Of a stretch of DNA of 64,000 bases, positions 35,132 through 43,844 are shown in pieces; position 1 is the first letter of the stretch; each line of letters starts with the position of its first letter. Position numbers and translations under genes: made by a program. The notes below the pieces were generated by a model. The model was not told where the DNA came from. It did not search any database and saw only the letters and a program-made list of their open reading frames with translations. This DNA comes from Roseiarcus sp963832305 (GTDB lineage Bacteria > Pseudomonadota > Alphaproteobacteria > Rhizobiales > Beijerinckiaceae), in NCBI GenBank assembly GCA_963832305.1, contig CAWHTU010000025.1, positions 85,862 through 149,861 of the forward strand, given 5' to 3'.

Positions 35132-36175
35132 TCAAACCCCTTCGAGCAGGACGTCGATGTCGAGCGTCGACCGTTTGCCGAGGTCCTTCGCGTGCGCGTC
35201 GAGGAAATTCTGCGCCGCCTTTCTTCCCTCATCGCGCAGGAAGGAGAAGAAGGGCCATTCCGCCACGAGCTTCGACGAGGCGCCAAGCTCGGCCAAAATG
35301 GTATTCTCGACGTAGTGGATGCGCATTTCCGCCCAGAGCTTCCCCTCGCCATCGCCAGGGTCGGCGACCTTGCGCAGGAGCGCCATCATCCTCAGCTCCT
35401 TCAGCGCGACGGCGTTGAACGACACCTCATTGAGGCGGTTGAGGATGTCGGATGCGGTGCGCGGCACGCCTTTGCGCTCGATCGGATTGATCGGCACGAG
35501 AATGGTGTCATGCGACTTGCATTCGCGAACGAGGGTGGTGAGCGTCGGATTGCCGGAATAGCCGCCGTCCCAGTAGGCCTCGCCGTCGATCTCGATCGCC
35601 TGGAACATCGTGGGGAGGCAGGCCGAGGCGAGCAGCACGTCGGGCGTGACCTCGGCGTTCTTGAACACCTTGCCCCGCCCCGTACGGACGTTGGTCGCCG
35701 TGATGAAGAGGTGAATGGGCGACTGCGCCAGCACTTCGAAATCGATCAGATCGGCCAGAATCTGGCGCAGCGGATTCTTGCCCATCGGGTTCACGTCGTA
35801 TGGCGACACCACGCGCGACATCAGATCCATGGCCACATACATCGGCGAGGAATCGAGCGACCAGCGGCCGAGCAGCACGTCGAGCGGCCCGCGCTGGAAC
35901 GGGCTGAAACGGGCGGCGTCCGAGACCCCGCGCCAAAACGCCTCGAGCGCATCGCGCGCGCCCGCGCGGCCCCCCGTCTGATGGCCGTAGACCATGACCG
36001 CCGCGTTCATCGCGCCCGCGGACGTCCCGGAAATGCCGTCGATCTCGAGCCAGGGCTCTTCCAGCAGGCGGTCGAGCACGCCCCAGGTGAACGCGCCATG
36101 CGACCCGCCGCCCTGGAGCGCCAGGTCCACGAGGACGGGTTTGCGCGCGATCGGCTTTGTTCTTTCGGTCGGCAT
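35132..36175 (-). CDS. Patatin-like phospholipase / acyl hydrolase
   Basis: The 347-residue product has the patatin catalytic dyad: the oxyanion loop LALQGGGSHGAFTWGVLDRLLE, the nucleophile Ser in GISGTSAGAMNAAVM (G-T-S-A-G) and the Asp in EAYWDGGYSGNP (D-G-G). No signal peptide is present, so it is cytoplasmic. Patatins hydrolyse lipid acyl esters, and some PHB-granule proteins share the fold. It forms a two-gene operon with the GntP permease. Confidence 0.92.
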   Translation of the reverse strand: MPTERTKPIARKPVLVDLALQGGGSHGAFTWGVLDRLLEEPWLEIDGISGTSAGAMNAAVMVYGHQTGGRAGARDALEAFWRGVSDAARFSPFQRGPLDVLLGRWSLDSSPMYVAMDLMSRVVSPYDVNPMGKNPLRQILADLIDFEVLAQSPIHLFITATNVRTGRGKVFKNAEVTPDVLLASACLPTMFQAIEIDGEAYWDGGYSGNPTLTTLVRECKSHDTILVPINPIERKGVPRTASDILNRLNEVSFNAVALKELRMMALLRKVADPGDGEGKLWAEMRIHYVENTILAELGASSKLVAEWPFFSFLRDEGRKAAQNFLDAHAKDLGKRSTLDIDVLLEGV

Positions 36176-36438
36176 CTCTCAACCTCGAACGGGTGTCGGA
36201 ACGGTCTATCGGCGGGGTCTCGTGACCCCTGCCCCCTCGCAACGAAGCTGGAAGCGCCGCGGGCTGTCCAATCGCAGCCCGCGCAGGCTGAGGTCAAGGG
36301 ATCGGACTCGCTATTGATTTTGTCCCGCGCAAGGACTTTCGAAAGCGCCAATTCAGGCGCCGCCGCGTTATAGAAAGCATAAACTCGGCGCCGCTGAGGG
36401 GTAAATAGTCTCGGGTTTCAACGCGAATTGGATTGAGG

Positions 36439-37008
36439 ATGACTGATTCTACGGACTTTCCGGAGCCGGAACCGGATCCTGAGCCTCATTCGGACAAGTT
36501 CTTCTCGACGAGCACTTTGCTGCGGAACCTGCCTTTCGTGGCGGCGCTGGCGCTCGCCATATTCGGCGTGGCCTACAGCAATTTCTCCGGCCGCCCGGTC
36601 ACCGGCTATTGGGAATTCCTGGCGATCGCGATCGGGATTGTCTGCGTGATCACAGCATGGCCGAACGCGCCCGATCGACAAACGCGCTTCACTCTCCTTT
36701 GGACGCAAGCCGCGCATTGGGTCGCGATCCTGGTGGCGATGAACCTCGTGCTCCTGCAAGGCTTTCAGCAGGTGTTGCCCGTGCAGGCGGCGGGGCTCGT
36801 GCTGCTGTTGTTGCTCGCGGTCGGGACTTTTCTCGCCGGGATCAACCTGATGTCACTCAGGATCTGCTTCCTCGGCTTGGCCATGGCGCTCAGCCTTCCG
36901 GCAATGACATGGCTGAAACAGGCGTCGCTGCTTCTGCTCCTGGCCGGGGTGGCGATCGCCGGCCTCGCCGTCGCCTTCTGGCCGGGCAGGAAGACGGCGA
37001 CGGACTGA
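36439..37008 (+). CDS. Small multi-pass membrane protein of unknown function
   Basis: The 189-residue product starts at an ATG preceded by GAGG and has an acidic, proline-rich cytoplasmic head (MTDSTDFPEPEPDPEPHSDKFF). Five or six hydrophobic helices follow: NLPFVAALALAIFGVAYSNF, YWEFLAIAIGIVCVITAW, AAHWVAILVAMNLVLLQ, AAGLVLLLLLAVGTFLAGINLM, ICFLGLAMALSLPAMTW and LLLLAGVAIAGLAVAFW. I recognise no family. It lies 78 bp upstream of the tail-tube gene on the same strand. Confidence 0.6.
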   Translation: MTDSTDFPEPEPDPEPHSDKFFSTSTLLRNLPFVAALALAIFGVAYSNFSGRPVTGYWEFLAIAIGIVCVITAWPNAPDRQTRFTLLWTQAAHWVAILVAMNLVLLQGFQQVLPVQAAGLVLLLLLAVGTFLAGINLMSLRICFLGLAMALSLPAMTWLKQASLLLLLAGVAIAGLAVAFWPGRKTATD

Positions 37009-37086
37009 CGGGCTCAGGGCCAGGGCGATCCGGAGCGACAGGAGCTCCGGCAACGTCCGGCGGCCCCTTCGGAGGAGGAGGTTCTC

Positions 37087-37596
37087 ATGGTGGAGTTTCC
37101 TGTCAATCCGTCGCGGCTAGACCCGTACAAGAACTTCAAATTTCGCCTCAAATGGGACGGCAAATACGTCGCAGGCGTTTCGAAGGTCAGCGCGCTCAAG
37201 CGGACCACCGAGGTCATTGAATTTCGCGACGGCGGCGACGCTTCGGCGTCACGCAAATCGCCGGGCCGCACCGAATACGAGGCGATCACGCTCGAGCGCG
37301 GCCTCACCCAGGACCATGCGTTCGAAGACTGGGCAAACATGGTCTGGCGCCTTGGCGCGGCGCTCGGCAGCGAGGTTGCGCTGGCTGACTTCCGTAAGGA
37401 GGTGTACCTGGAATTCTATAACGAGGCGGGGCAACTGGCGCTGGCCTACCGGATCCATCGCTGCTGGCCGTCCCTCTACCAGGCGTTGCCGCCGCTCGAC
37501 GCCAATAACGCAGACGTCGCAATCGAACAGATCGTTCTCGAGAACGAGGGCTGGGAGCGCGATACAGCCGTGGTCGAACCCGTCGAGCCGAGTTAG
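37087..37596 (+). CDS. gp19-like phage / contractile-injection tail tube protein (orphan)
   Basis: The 169-residue product, led by a strong GGAGGAGG site, begins VEFPVNPSRLDPYKNFKFRLKWDGKYVAGVSKVSALKRTTEVIEFRDGGDAS, which matches the T4 gp19-like tail-tube family (PF06841), also found as the Afp1/Pvc1 inner tube of extracellular contractile injection systems. PGRTEYEAITLERGLTQDHAFEDWANMVW and YRIHRCWPSLYQALPPLDANNADVAIEQIVLENEGWERD complete the fold. No sheath, baseplate, AAA ATPase or other tail gene is nearby, so it is an orphan. Family assignment is firm; function here is not. Confidence 0.88.
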   Translation: MVEFPVNPSRLDPYKNFKFRLKWDGKYVAGVSKVSALKRTTEVIEFRDGGDASASRKSPGRTEYEAITLERGLTQDHAFEDWANMVWRLGAALGSEVALADFRKEVYLEFYNEAGQLALAYRIHRCWPSLYQALPPLDANNADVAIEQIVLENEGWERDTAVVEPVEPS

Positions 37597-37908
37597 GCCG
37601 ACATGGCCACACGAACCAGGACATCCCGGCTTGCGATAATCAGAAATCCATGCTAAGGATTAAGGCTGGTCGTGGAGTTGCGACCCGGGCTTCGCGCAGC
37701 GCCGCAGGAACGATAAGCGTCAAGAGAAGAGTTCGCGACAGATTATTGAAATAGCAAGGTTATATCGAATGGTAATTTCCGGCTACTGGTTTTGTTTTTG
37801 TTGTTCCAGCCTTTGATTTTGTTGCGGCTCGGCTTTGATTTTATTGCGCTGGGCTTTGATTTTGTTGCGGCCGGCTTTGATTTTGTTGTGGCGACGCTGG
37901 CGGCGTGG
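37597..37908. other. Intergenic region with tandem repeats
   Basis: The left half is AT-richer than the window and holds no gene. The right half carries four tandem CTTTGATTTTGTTGCG units. It separates the convergent tail-tube gene and Mrp operon. Confidence 0.4.
37811..37896. repeat. Four tandem CTTTGATTTTGTTGCG repeats
   Basis: CTTTGATTTT starts at 37811, 37833, 37854 and 37875, with periods of 22, 21 and 21 bp. Between them lies TGCGGC or TGCGCTGGG. On the minus strand they read as repeated KSKP tetrapeptides. The repeats lie immediately downstream of the Mrp operon. Confidence 0.75.
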
Positions 37909-39559
37909 TCAGCGGCCGGCGACCCCCGCCGCGGCGAGGGCAAGCGCGATCGCCAGCAGCGCCATACCCGCGGCTGACCATTGCCTGAGCCCAAAGTCGA
38001 GGCGCTCGGCCAGCGCCCCGAGCGGGGACAGGGCCCGGAAGGCGGCCTCCTCGGCGACGACAATATCGCCCGCGGGAACGCGCGGGAGCCGGTCGCCCAG
38101 GGTCGACAAGCCGGCGGCGAGCGCGGCGCCGACAAGCATCGGCCAGGTCGCGCCCCACAGCGTTCCCGCCGCTAGCGCCTCGGCGAGATCGCCGCCGGCG
38201 GCGGGAAACATCAGCCAGGGAACCAGCATCGAGGCGGCAGCGAGGACAAGCCACGACCAGAGGCGCCCGGACGAGGCCCCCCGCTCGCCGCTCGGCGATC
38301 GGGCAAGCCACACAACGAAATGCAGCATGAGCGCCGTGCTCGCGGCCGCTGAGGCCGCGGCCGCCCATTTGGCCGGGCCGTCGCCGAACGGACCCTTGAC
38401 CGCAAGCTTGGCGAGCGCCCCGCCGGTCAGCGGCAATCCCCCGAGGCTGAGCGCAAGCAGCCCCCCAACGATCAGCGCCAACATTCGACCGCGCCCGCTT
38501 CCCACCGCGACGACGCCCAGCGTCAGAAACAGGGCGGCTTTAACGAAGACGTGGTTCACCGCGTAGAAGGCGGCGCCCGCCGCTGCGCCTTGATCGGCGG
38601 CGGCGACTCCGATGCCCAGCGCTGCGGCGATCACGCCCATCTGGCTGATGCTCGAATAGGCGAGGATGGTCTTGGGATTCTGCTGCGTCAGGCCGATCGC
38701 GACGCCGTAGAAGGCGGAGGCGAACCCGGCCAACGCAACCGCCTCGCCGATGCTCGGAAAGGCCGCGCCCGCGGGCAGAAAGCGGATGAGGCCGATGATT
38801 CCCGCCTTGACTGCGGCGCCGCTCATAACAGCCGCAGCGGGAATTGGCGCCGCGGTATAGGCAAGCGGCATCCAGCTGTGCATCGGCACAAGCCCGATCT
38901 TCATCCCGAAGCCGATGATGAGGAGGATCAGCAGCCGCCTCGCGCCAGGGTGAGGCCGGCAATGCGGCGACGACGGCGCGGATGTCGAGGCTCCCGCCGG
39001 GCTCGCCCGCCGCGAGCATGACGAAGGCGATCAACAGGACCGCTTCGCCAAGAAGCGCGAACGCCATGTAGACGCCGGCGGCGCGGCTCGAACCAGCATC
39101 CTCGTCATTGGCGATCAAATAATAGGCGGGGACGCTGACCAGCGCATAAACGAGGTAGAACGTCAGGAGATCGGCGGCGATAAAGACGCCGAGACTGCCC
39201 GCCATGGTGAGCAGCCACGAGGCCGCGAAGCGGTCAGCGTTCGGCCTGCCCGCTCCGTTCGTCCGGGCGAAGACGCTGCCGATGAGCCAGACCAGCGCCG
39301 CAGCGGCGAGCAGCATCCCTCCCGGCCGATCGAGCCACAGGCTCGCGCGCAGTATGGGCAATTCTGCCCCGAACGGCGCGCCCCAGATCGCCAGCGCCGC
39401 GGCAGGGATCGCGAGCACCGGAGCAAGCGGCGTCATCGCCCACGCGAAAGCGCGCAGCGATGGCAACAGCGAAGCCGCGAGGATCACGAACGGAGCCGCG
39501 AACGCAGCGATCAGAAGGCCAGACCCGAATTCCTGCGCGGCTCCCGCGAGCGGGCTCAT
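37909..39559 (-). pseudogene. Mrp/NDH-like antiporter subunit (MrpD type), frameshifted
   Basis: The start at 39559 overlaps the stop of the previous gene (ATGA). The first half reads MSPLAGAAQEFGSGLLIAAFAAPFVILAASLLP through LTFYLVYALVSVPAYYLIANDEDAG and AVVAALPASPWREA. At about 38938 the frame is lost; the continuation in the next frame (LLILLIIGFGMKIGLVPMHSWMPLAYTAAPIPAAAVMSG, ...NPKTILAYSSISQMG) completes a proton-conducting transporter of about 549 residues. One extra base within GCGGCTG explains the break. Confidence 0.85.
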
Positions 39560-41061
39560 CGGAGCGCCACGCCTGCAGCCGGACGGCCGATCTGCAGGAA
39601 AGCGAAGAACGACGGCGGCGCAAAGGCGAGCAGCACGGCGACGAGCGCCAGCGCAAGGGAGACGTACTCGCGCGATCGGCGAGGCGCCTTTTTCAATTGC
39701 AGGAGCTGACCCGCGAGCGCCGGTTTTAGCACGCGGTAGAGATACCCGCCGGCGAGCAGTCCGCCGGCCAGCATCACCACGGCCCACACCCATTGGCCGG
39801 CCTCGATCGACGCCTTCATCAGGAGCCACTTGGCGGTAAAGCCGCCGCTCGGCGGCAGCCCCATCAGCGAGAGCCCGCCGAGACCGAGCGCGAGGAACGT
39901 CGTCGGCATCGCCCGGGCCGAGCCGCCGAGACCGGCGATCCGGTCGTGGCCGAGGGATTCGGCGATGAGGCCGGCGGAGAGGAACATCGCCGCCTTGGCG
40001 AAGGCGTGGGACAGCGCCTGCATGACGCCGCCGCTGAACGCCTCCCCCGCCCAGGGCCCGGAGGCGAGCGGAAACATCAGGAAGAGGTAGCCGATCTGCG
40101 CAACAGTCGAATAGGCGATCATGAGTTTCAGCCGCTCCTGGCGCAGGGCGAGCACGCTGCCGCTGAGGATCGCCGCCGAACCGAGCGTCGCGAGAATGAG
40201 CCCGGGGACCGCATTGGGGAGCGCGGGCAGGACATTGAACCAGAGCCGCACGATGAGAAAGAACGACCCCTTGACCACCAGCCCCGAAAGCACGGCGCTT
40301 GCGGCGGCGGGCGCGTTGGCGTGCGCAGGCGGCAGCCAGAGGTGGAGCGGGAAGAGCGCCGTCTTCGCGAGGAGCCCAGCGGTCATCAGCCCTGCCGCAA
40401 GCCATACGGCCGGTTCGGCCCGGATCTGGCGAGACAGGAGGACGATGTCGAGGGTGCCGTAAGCCCCGTAAAGAAGCGCTGCTCCAAGCAAATAGAACAG
40501 CGCGCCGAACAGCGCGAACATGAGATAGCGAAGCGCGGCGGCCAAGGTTTCCGGACGGCCGTCGAGGCAGACAAGAGGCACCGCGGCGAAGGTGAGAAGC
40601 TCGAGCGCGACATAGAGATTGAACAGATCGCCACCGAGAAAGATAAGGCTCAACGCCGCCTGGACAGCCTGAAGCAAGGTCCAAACGACCAAGGGCCCCC
40701 GCATTTCCGTCGCGCCGCGCGGCGTGGAGAAATTGACCCGGGCGTAAAGCCCGGCGGCTGGCATGATCAGCGAAGCGGTCACCAGCATGACCGCCGAAAA
40801 TCCATCGGCCCTGAGTGCGATGCCAAGCGGCGGAACATAACCACCGAGGACATAGACGAGCGGCTCGCCGGACCGCCAAATGAGACTGGCGATCGCGACG
40901 GCGACGCCCAATTGCACCGGCATCAGACCCAGCGCGATCCGTTCGGCTTGCCGGCCGCCGAGCAGGAACGACAGCAGAACGCCGGCAGCCGGAAAAAGGA
41001 TCGGCAGCGGCAGCAGACCTCCGCCCGCCGTCGCCGCGATGACGGAAGCGCCCTCTGTCAT
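39556..41061 (-). CDS. mrpD: Na+/H+ antiporter subunit MrpD / NuoN-like proton-conducting transporter
   Basis: The 501-residue protein has about 14 helices of the NuoL/M/N-like proton channel family. The conserved Lys and Glu positions sit in IAYSTVAQIGYLF-like LKLMIAYSTVAQIGYLF and in the segment LPLHLWLPPAHANAPAAASAVLSGLVVKGSFFLIVR. The HxHAF-type helix reads MQALSHAFAKAAMFLSAG. It converts ion gradients in the Mrp complex. It starts within the stop region of the MrpC-type gene. Confidence 0.9.
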   Translation of the reverse strand: MTEGASVIAATAGGGLLPLPILFPAAGVLLSFLLGGRQAERIALGLMPVQLGVAVAIASLIWRSGEPLVYVLGGYVPPLGIALRADGFSAVMLVTASLIMPAAGLYARVNFSTPRGATEMRGPLVVWTLLQAVQAALSLIFLGGDLFNLYVALELLTFAAVPLVCLDGRPETLAAALRYLMFALFGALFYLLGAALLYGAYGTLDIVLLSRQIRAEPAVWLAAGLMTAGLLAKTALFPLHLWLPPAHANAPAAASAVLSGLVVKGSFFLIVRLWFNVLPALPNAVPGLILATLGSAAILSGSVLALRQERLKLMIAYSTVAQIGYLFLMFPLASGPWAGEAFSGGVMQALSHAFAKAAMFLSAGLIAESLGHDRIAGLGGSARAMPTTFLALGLGGLSLMGLPPSGGFTAKWLLMKASIEAGQWVWAVVMLAGGLLAGGYLYRVLKPALAGQLLQLKKAPRRSREYVSLALALVAVLLAFAPPSFFAFLQIGRPAAGVALR

Positions 41062-41402
41062 TCCGCCTCGGCTCCGTCGCCGGGAGGTCTCGCCACAGGG
41101 TCAGAGGGCAGCGTTGCGCCGCCAGTTTCCTCGAAGAGACGCTGGGTCAGAGCAACGGCGAGCGCGCTGGCCGCGAAGGCGACGACGATGCCGGTGATGA
41201 CCATCGCCTGCGGAACCGGATCGGCGCTCAGTCCGGCCGCCGCGCCTTTCCGGGCGACGATGCCGAAGACGAGGAAAACGCCGCTGCCGATCAGGTTGAA
41301 CGCCAAAATCTTGCGCAGAAGCTGCGGATCGGCGATCACGCCATAGAGGCCAAGGCCGACAAGCGCGGCCCCAACCAGCCCCGCCAGGGTCGCCGAGGTC
41401 AT
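41058..41402 (-). CDS. mrpC: Na+/H+ antiporter subunit MrpC (NuoK-like)
   Basis: The 114-residue protein has three helices arranged as NuoK/MrpC: LVGAALVGLGLYGVIADPQLLRKILAFNLIGSGVFLVFGIV, and DPVPQAMVITGIVVAFAASALAVALTQRLFEETG. The PVPQAMVITGIVV motif is diagnostic. The ATG at 41402 overlaps the stop of the MrpB-type gene by four bases, and its own end overlaps mrpD by four. Confidence 0.92.
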   Translation of the reverse strand: MTSATLAGLVGAALVGLGLYGVIADPQLLRKILAFNLIGSGVFLVFGIVARKGAAAGLSADPVPQAMVITGIVVAFAASALAVALTQRLFEETGGATLPSDPVARPPGDGAEAE

Positions 41403-42343
41403 CGCCGGGGCTCGCGGCGCGGCGGCCCCGCCACGAGCATGGCGAGGGTGACGGCGATGGTGAACGTCATGAACGTCTCTATGAACAGGATCAGCGGCTT
41501 GGCCAGCCCGGGCGGATAGGCGAAGTAGCCTCCCGCGACAACTGCGCCGGCGACGCCGGCGGCAAGAAAGACAACGGGGCCCGCGACGAGCGCGACCCGC
41601 AGCCAGGAGGCGTTGGCTTGCGGCGCTTCGGTCAGGCGCGCCATCATGACGATCATCCACATCGCGGCCAGAATGGCGCCGCCCTGAAACGCGCCGCCCG
41701 GCTCATCGGCCCCGGCCCAGAAGACGTGGACGCCGACGAGAATGCCGACCGGCGCGAGCATCTGGGCGAAGAACGCCAGCGTGGGCTCGGGCCGCTCCGC
41801 TCGGGCCTCTCCTGGGGCGCCGCCCCAATATCGGTCGGCGGCGAGTGACCAAACGCCAATCACGGCCAGAACGAGCACAACCTTTTCGAGCATCGTGTCG
41901 AACGAGCGGAAGGCGATGAGGACGGCGGTGACCGGATTGCCGAGACCGGTCTCAGGCAGGCTTTGCATCGATTGAGGGGCCAGTGTCGGACCCTCGTCGG
42001 GCAACTGCAGCACGACGCCGGCCAGCGCTGCAGCGACAAGCAGGCAAAGACCCGCCGCGAACAGGCGCATCAGTCCGGTCGGGCATTCCTGAGCGGTTGC
42101 CTCGGCGCCCCGCAGGCGCGCTGCAGCGCCGATGAGCAGGACGCCCGTCACGCCGCTGCCGATCGCCGCCTCCGTCAACGCCACATCGACCGCGAACAGG
42201 CGAATCCAGACGAGCGAAAGCAGCAACCCGTAGACGACATAGCCGACCGTTGCCGCGAACGCTCCGGGCGCGAAAACGGTCCAGGCGGCGACTGCAAAAA
42301 CCAGCAAGGCGAGGCCGACATCGAGCGCCTGCAGAACACTCAT
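41399..42343 (-). CDS. mrpB: Fused DUF4040/MbhD and MrpB antiporter subunit
   Basis: The 314-residue protein joins two modules. Residues 1-100 (ALDVGLALLVFAVAAWTVFAPGAFAATVGYVVYGLLLSLVWIRLFAVDVALTEAAIGSGVTGVLLIGA) are the DUF4040/MbhD-like domain, equal to the C-terminal part of a long MrpA. Residues 140-310 (FRSFDTMLEKVVLVLAVIGVWSLA, ...VFWAGADEPGGAFQGGAILAAMWMIVM) are MrpB. The GADEPGGAFQGGAI motif is typical. In Mrp operons this is normally split between MrpA and MrpB. Confidence 0.88.
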   Translation of the reverse strand: MSVLQALDVGLALLVFAVAAWTVFAPGAFAATVGYVVYGLLLSLVWIRLFAVDVALTEAAIGSGVTGVLLIGAAARLRGAEATAQECPTGLMRLFAAGLCLLVAAALAGVVLQLPDEGPTLAPQSMQSLPETGLGNPVTAVLIAFRSFDTMLEKVVLVLAVIGVWSLAADRYWGGAPGEARAERPEPTLAFFAQMLAPVGILVGVHVFWAGADEPGGAFQGGAILAAMWMIVMMARLTEAPQANASWLRVALVAGPVVFLAAGVAGAVVAGGYFAYPPGLAKPLILFIETFMTFTIAVTLAMLVAGPPRREPRR

Positions 42344-42633
42344 GCCGCTGGCCCCTTGCGCCGCACCGCACGTCCGATGAGCTGGGCGGCGGTCGCGCCG
42401 GCCAATTGAACAAGCGCCCAGATGGCGACAAGCATGAGCGCGGCAAGCAGGCTTTCCGAGCGCGGTAAAAGACCTAGCACGACAAGGCCGAGACCAAGAT
42501 TGTCGGCCTTGGTAAGCGCATGCAGGCGGCTCAATGCGTCGGGGAAACGCAACAATCCCACCGTGCCGGCGACAAAGAAAAACACGCCGGCGCTGATCGT
42601 GACGATGCTGAAGAGCTCGAGAACCAAAGTCAT
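42340..42633 (-). CDS. mrpG: Na+/H+ antiporter subunit MrpG
   Basis: The 97-residue product matches MrpG/MnhG: VTISAGVFFFVAGTVGLLRFPDALSRLHALTKADNLGLGLVVLGLL. The GLLRFPD..SRLHA.TKA.NLG motif is diagnostic. It has three helices. It overlaps the MrpF-type gene upstream and the fused MrpB gene downstream by four bases each. Confidence 0.93.
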   Translation of the reverse strand: MTLVLELFSIVTISAGVFFFVAGTVGLLRFPDALSRLHALTKADNLGLGLVVLGLLPRSESLLAALMLVAIWALVQLAGATAAQLIGRAVRRKGPAA

Positions 42634-42917
42634 CGGGAGTCCGCGGAATTCGGATCCGGCTCCTCGGCGGGGGCTCCGCTGTTGACGAAGGCGGCGGACG
42701 CGAAGGCAGCCAGGATCGCAAGTCCGAGCGCGACATCATCGACCCCGCGTACGCCGGTCGCCGCCGCGATCAGGAGGAGCGAGGCGATTCCCCCGGTCCC
42801 TATGAGCTGCGCCGCCATCATGCGATCGGCGTCGCTGGGGCCGCCCAAGATGCGCATGAGACCGACCGCGACGGTGAACAGGATCGCGCCCGCGGTGGCC
42901 AGGAGAAAATCACTCAC
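42630..42917 (-). CDS. mrpF: Na+/H+ antiporter subunit MrpF
   Basis: The 95-residue product matches MrpF: AGAILFTVAVGLMRILGGPSDADRMMAAQLIGTGGIASLLLIAAATGVRGVDDVALGLAILAAFASAAFV. The R...GP...DR.MA...I motif and three helices are typical. It overlaps the mrpE stop by eight bases. Confidence 0.92.
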   Translation of the reverse strand: MSDFLLATAGAILFTVAVGLMRILGGPSDADRMMAAQLIGTGGIASLLLIAAATGVRGVDDVALGLAILAAFASAAFVNSGAPAEEPDPNSADSR

Positions 42918-43413
42918 CGACGACCGCCCGGATGAACAGACGCTCTTCCGCCGCCAGATTGGCGGCGACCGGCTGCCTGATATCGAGGCAATGAATGAGG
43001 AGCGCCCCCTTTTCGCCAGTCCCGGTCGGGAGCGTCCCTGGCATCAGGCTGGAGAGCGCACAGAATGCGCTTCGCGCGCCACCGGCGGGCAAGCGCAATG
43101 GGCAAGCCACGAAACCCGGCCGCAGCTGCAACTTCGGATTGAGCGCCCGCCATGCGACGTCCGTACCGGAAACAATGGATTGGCGAAAAAAGCTGGCCGC
43201 AAGAGACGCGAGCGCTGCAATCCTCACCCGCGATCGTCCGGGCGGCGAGAAGCGCAGGCTGGTCCAGGTCGCGCCCGCCACCGCGGCGAGGCCAATGGGA
43301 AGGTCAGCGGCCGCCCACCCCGAAATCATGAGCCAGAAGGCGAGGAAAAGCACCACCCGGAAGGCCGCGGCCCGCTTCAGGTCAACCGTGGAATCGCCGG
43401 TCGCGGCGCTCAA
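42910..43413 (-). CDS. mrpE: Na+/H+ antiporter subunit MrpE
   Basis: The 167-residue product is the first gene of the operon. Helices VVLFLAFWLMISGWAAADLPIGLAAVAGATWTSLRF and the cytoplasmic half ending in LIHCLDIRQPVAANLAAEERLFIRAVVGE resemble MrpE. LMPGTLPTGTGEKGALLIHCLD corresponds to the family's conserved SLIPGT.P....LLVHVLD segment. No gene lies upstream within 430 bases. Confidence 0.88.
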   Translation of the reverse strand: MSAATGDSTVDLKRAAAFRVVLFLAFWLMISGWAAADLPIGLAAVAGATWTSLRFSPPGRSRVRIAALASLAASFFRQSIVSGTDVAWRALNPKLQLRPGFVACPLRLPAGGARSAFCALSSLMPGTLPTGTGEKGALLIHCLDIRQPVAANLAAEERLFIRAVVGE

Positions 43414-43844
43414 CGGTCAAATCCAGCGGGCGCCCGCAACTCAATTCGCGATTGCGTCCCGGGAAAGGGCCGCAGGCCGGAGATTCGCCCAGGGCGGTCG
43501 CTTGCGTGGGTCGGCATCCGAGACTTCAATCCGCGTGCTGCGGCGCAGCGCAGACCTAACATGTTCCCCGAAACACGGGAAGCACCGGCGCGACCGCGCT
43601 GGGATGCGCAGGTTCAGGAAGGCGCCAACCGGACGAAGCAAAGGGAAAGACTTTGGAAAGCCACCCTCGGAATAGGTTGGCCGTCATGGCGCCAATGGCC
43701 AGAAGTCACAAGTCGAGGGCAAGATTCGAGCCGCGAAAGGGCGAGCGGCGAGCCATTCACAGGACAAAAAAATAAGGGGCCGTAATGGTCAGCCCCCCAC
43801 CGACCGCATTGGTTCGCGCCCTGCGCAGAGCGCGCGCCGATCGA
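43414..43844. other. 430-bp gap between the Mrp operon and a small exported protein
   Basis: It should hold the promoter of the leftward Mrp operon. Rightward frames in it are antisense shadows without domain signals. I see no RNA gene or clear repeat. Confidence 0.4.

Noticed and set aside
33509..36373. A 954-residue rightward open frame
   Set aside because: It runs antisense to the GntP permease and the patatin. Its Arg/His-rich sequence has no domain, whereas the opposite strand encodes clear catalytic motifs.
37811..37896. CRISPR array or coding repeat
   Set aside because: The spacing of 21-22 bp leaves no room for spacers. The minus-strand KSKP reading lies beyond the stop of the Mrp gene.
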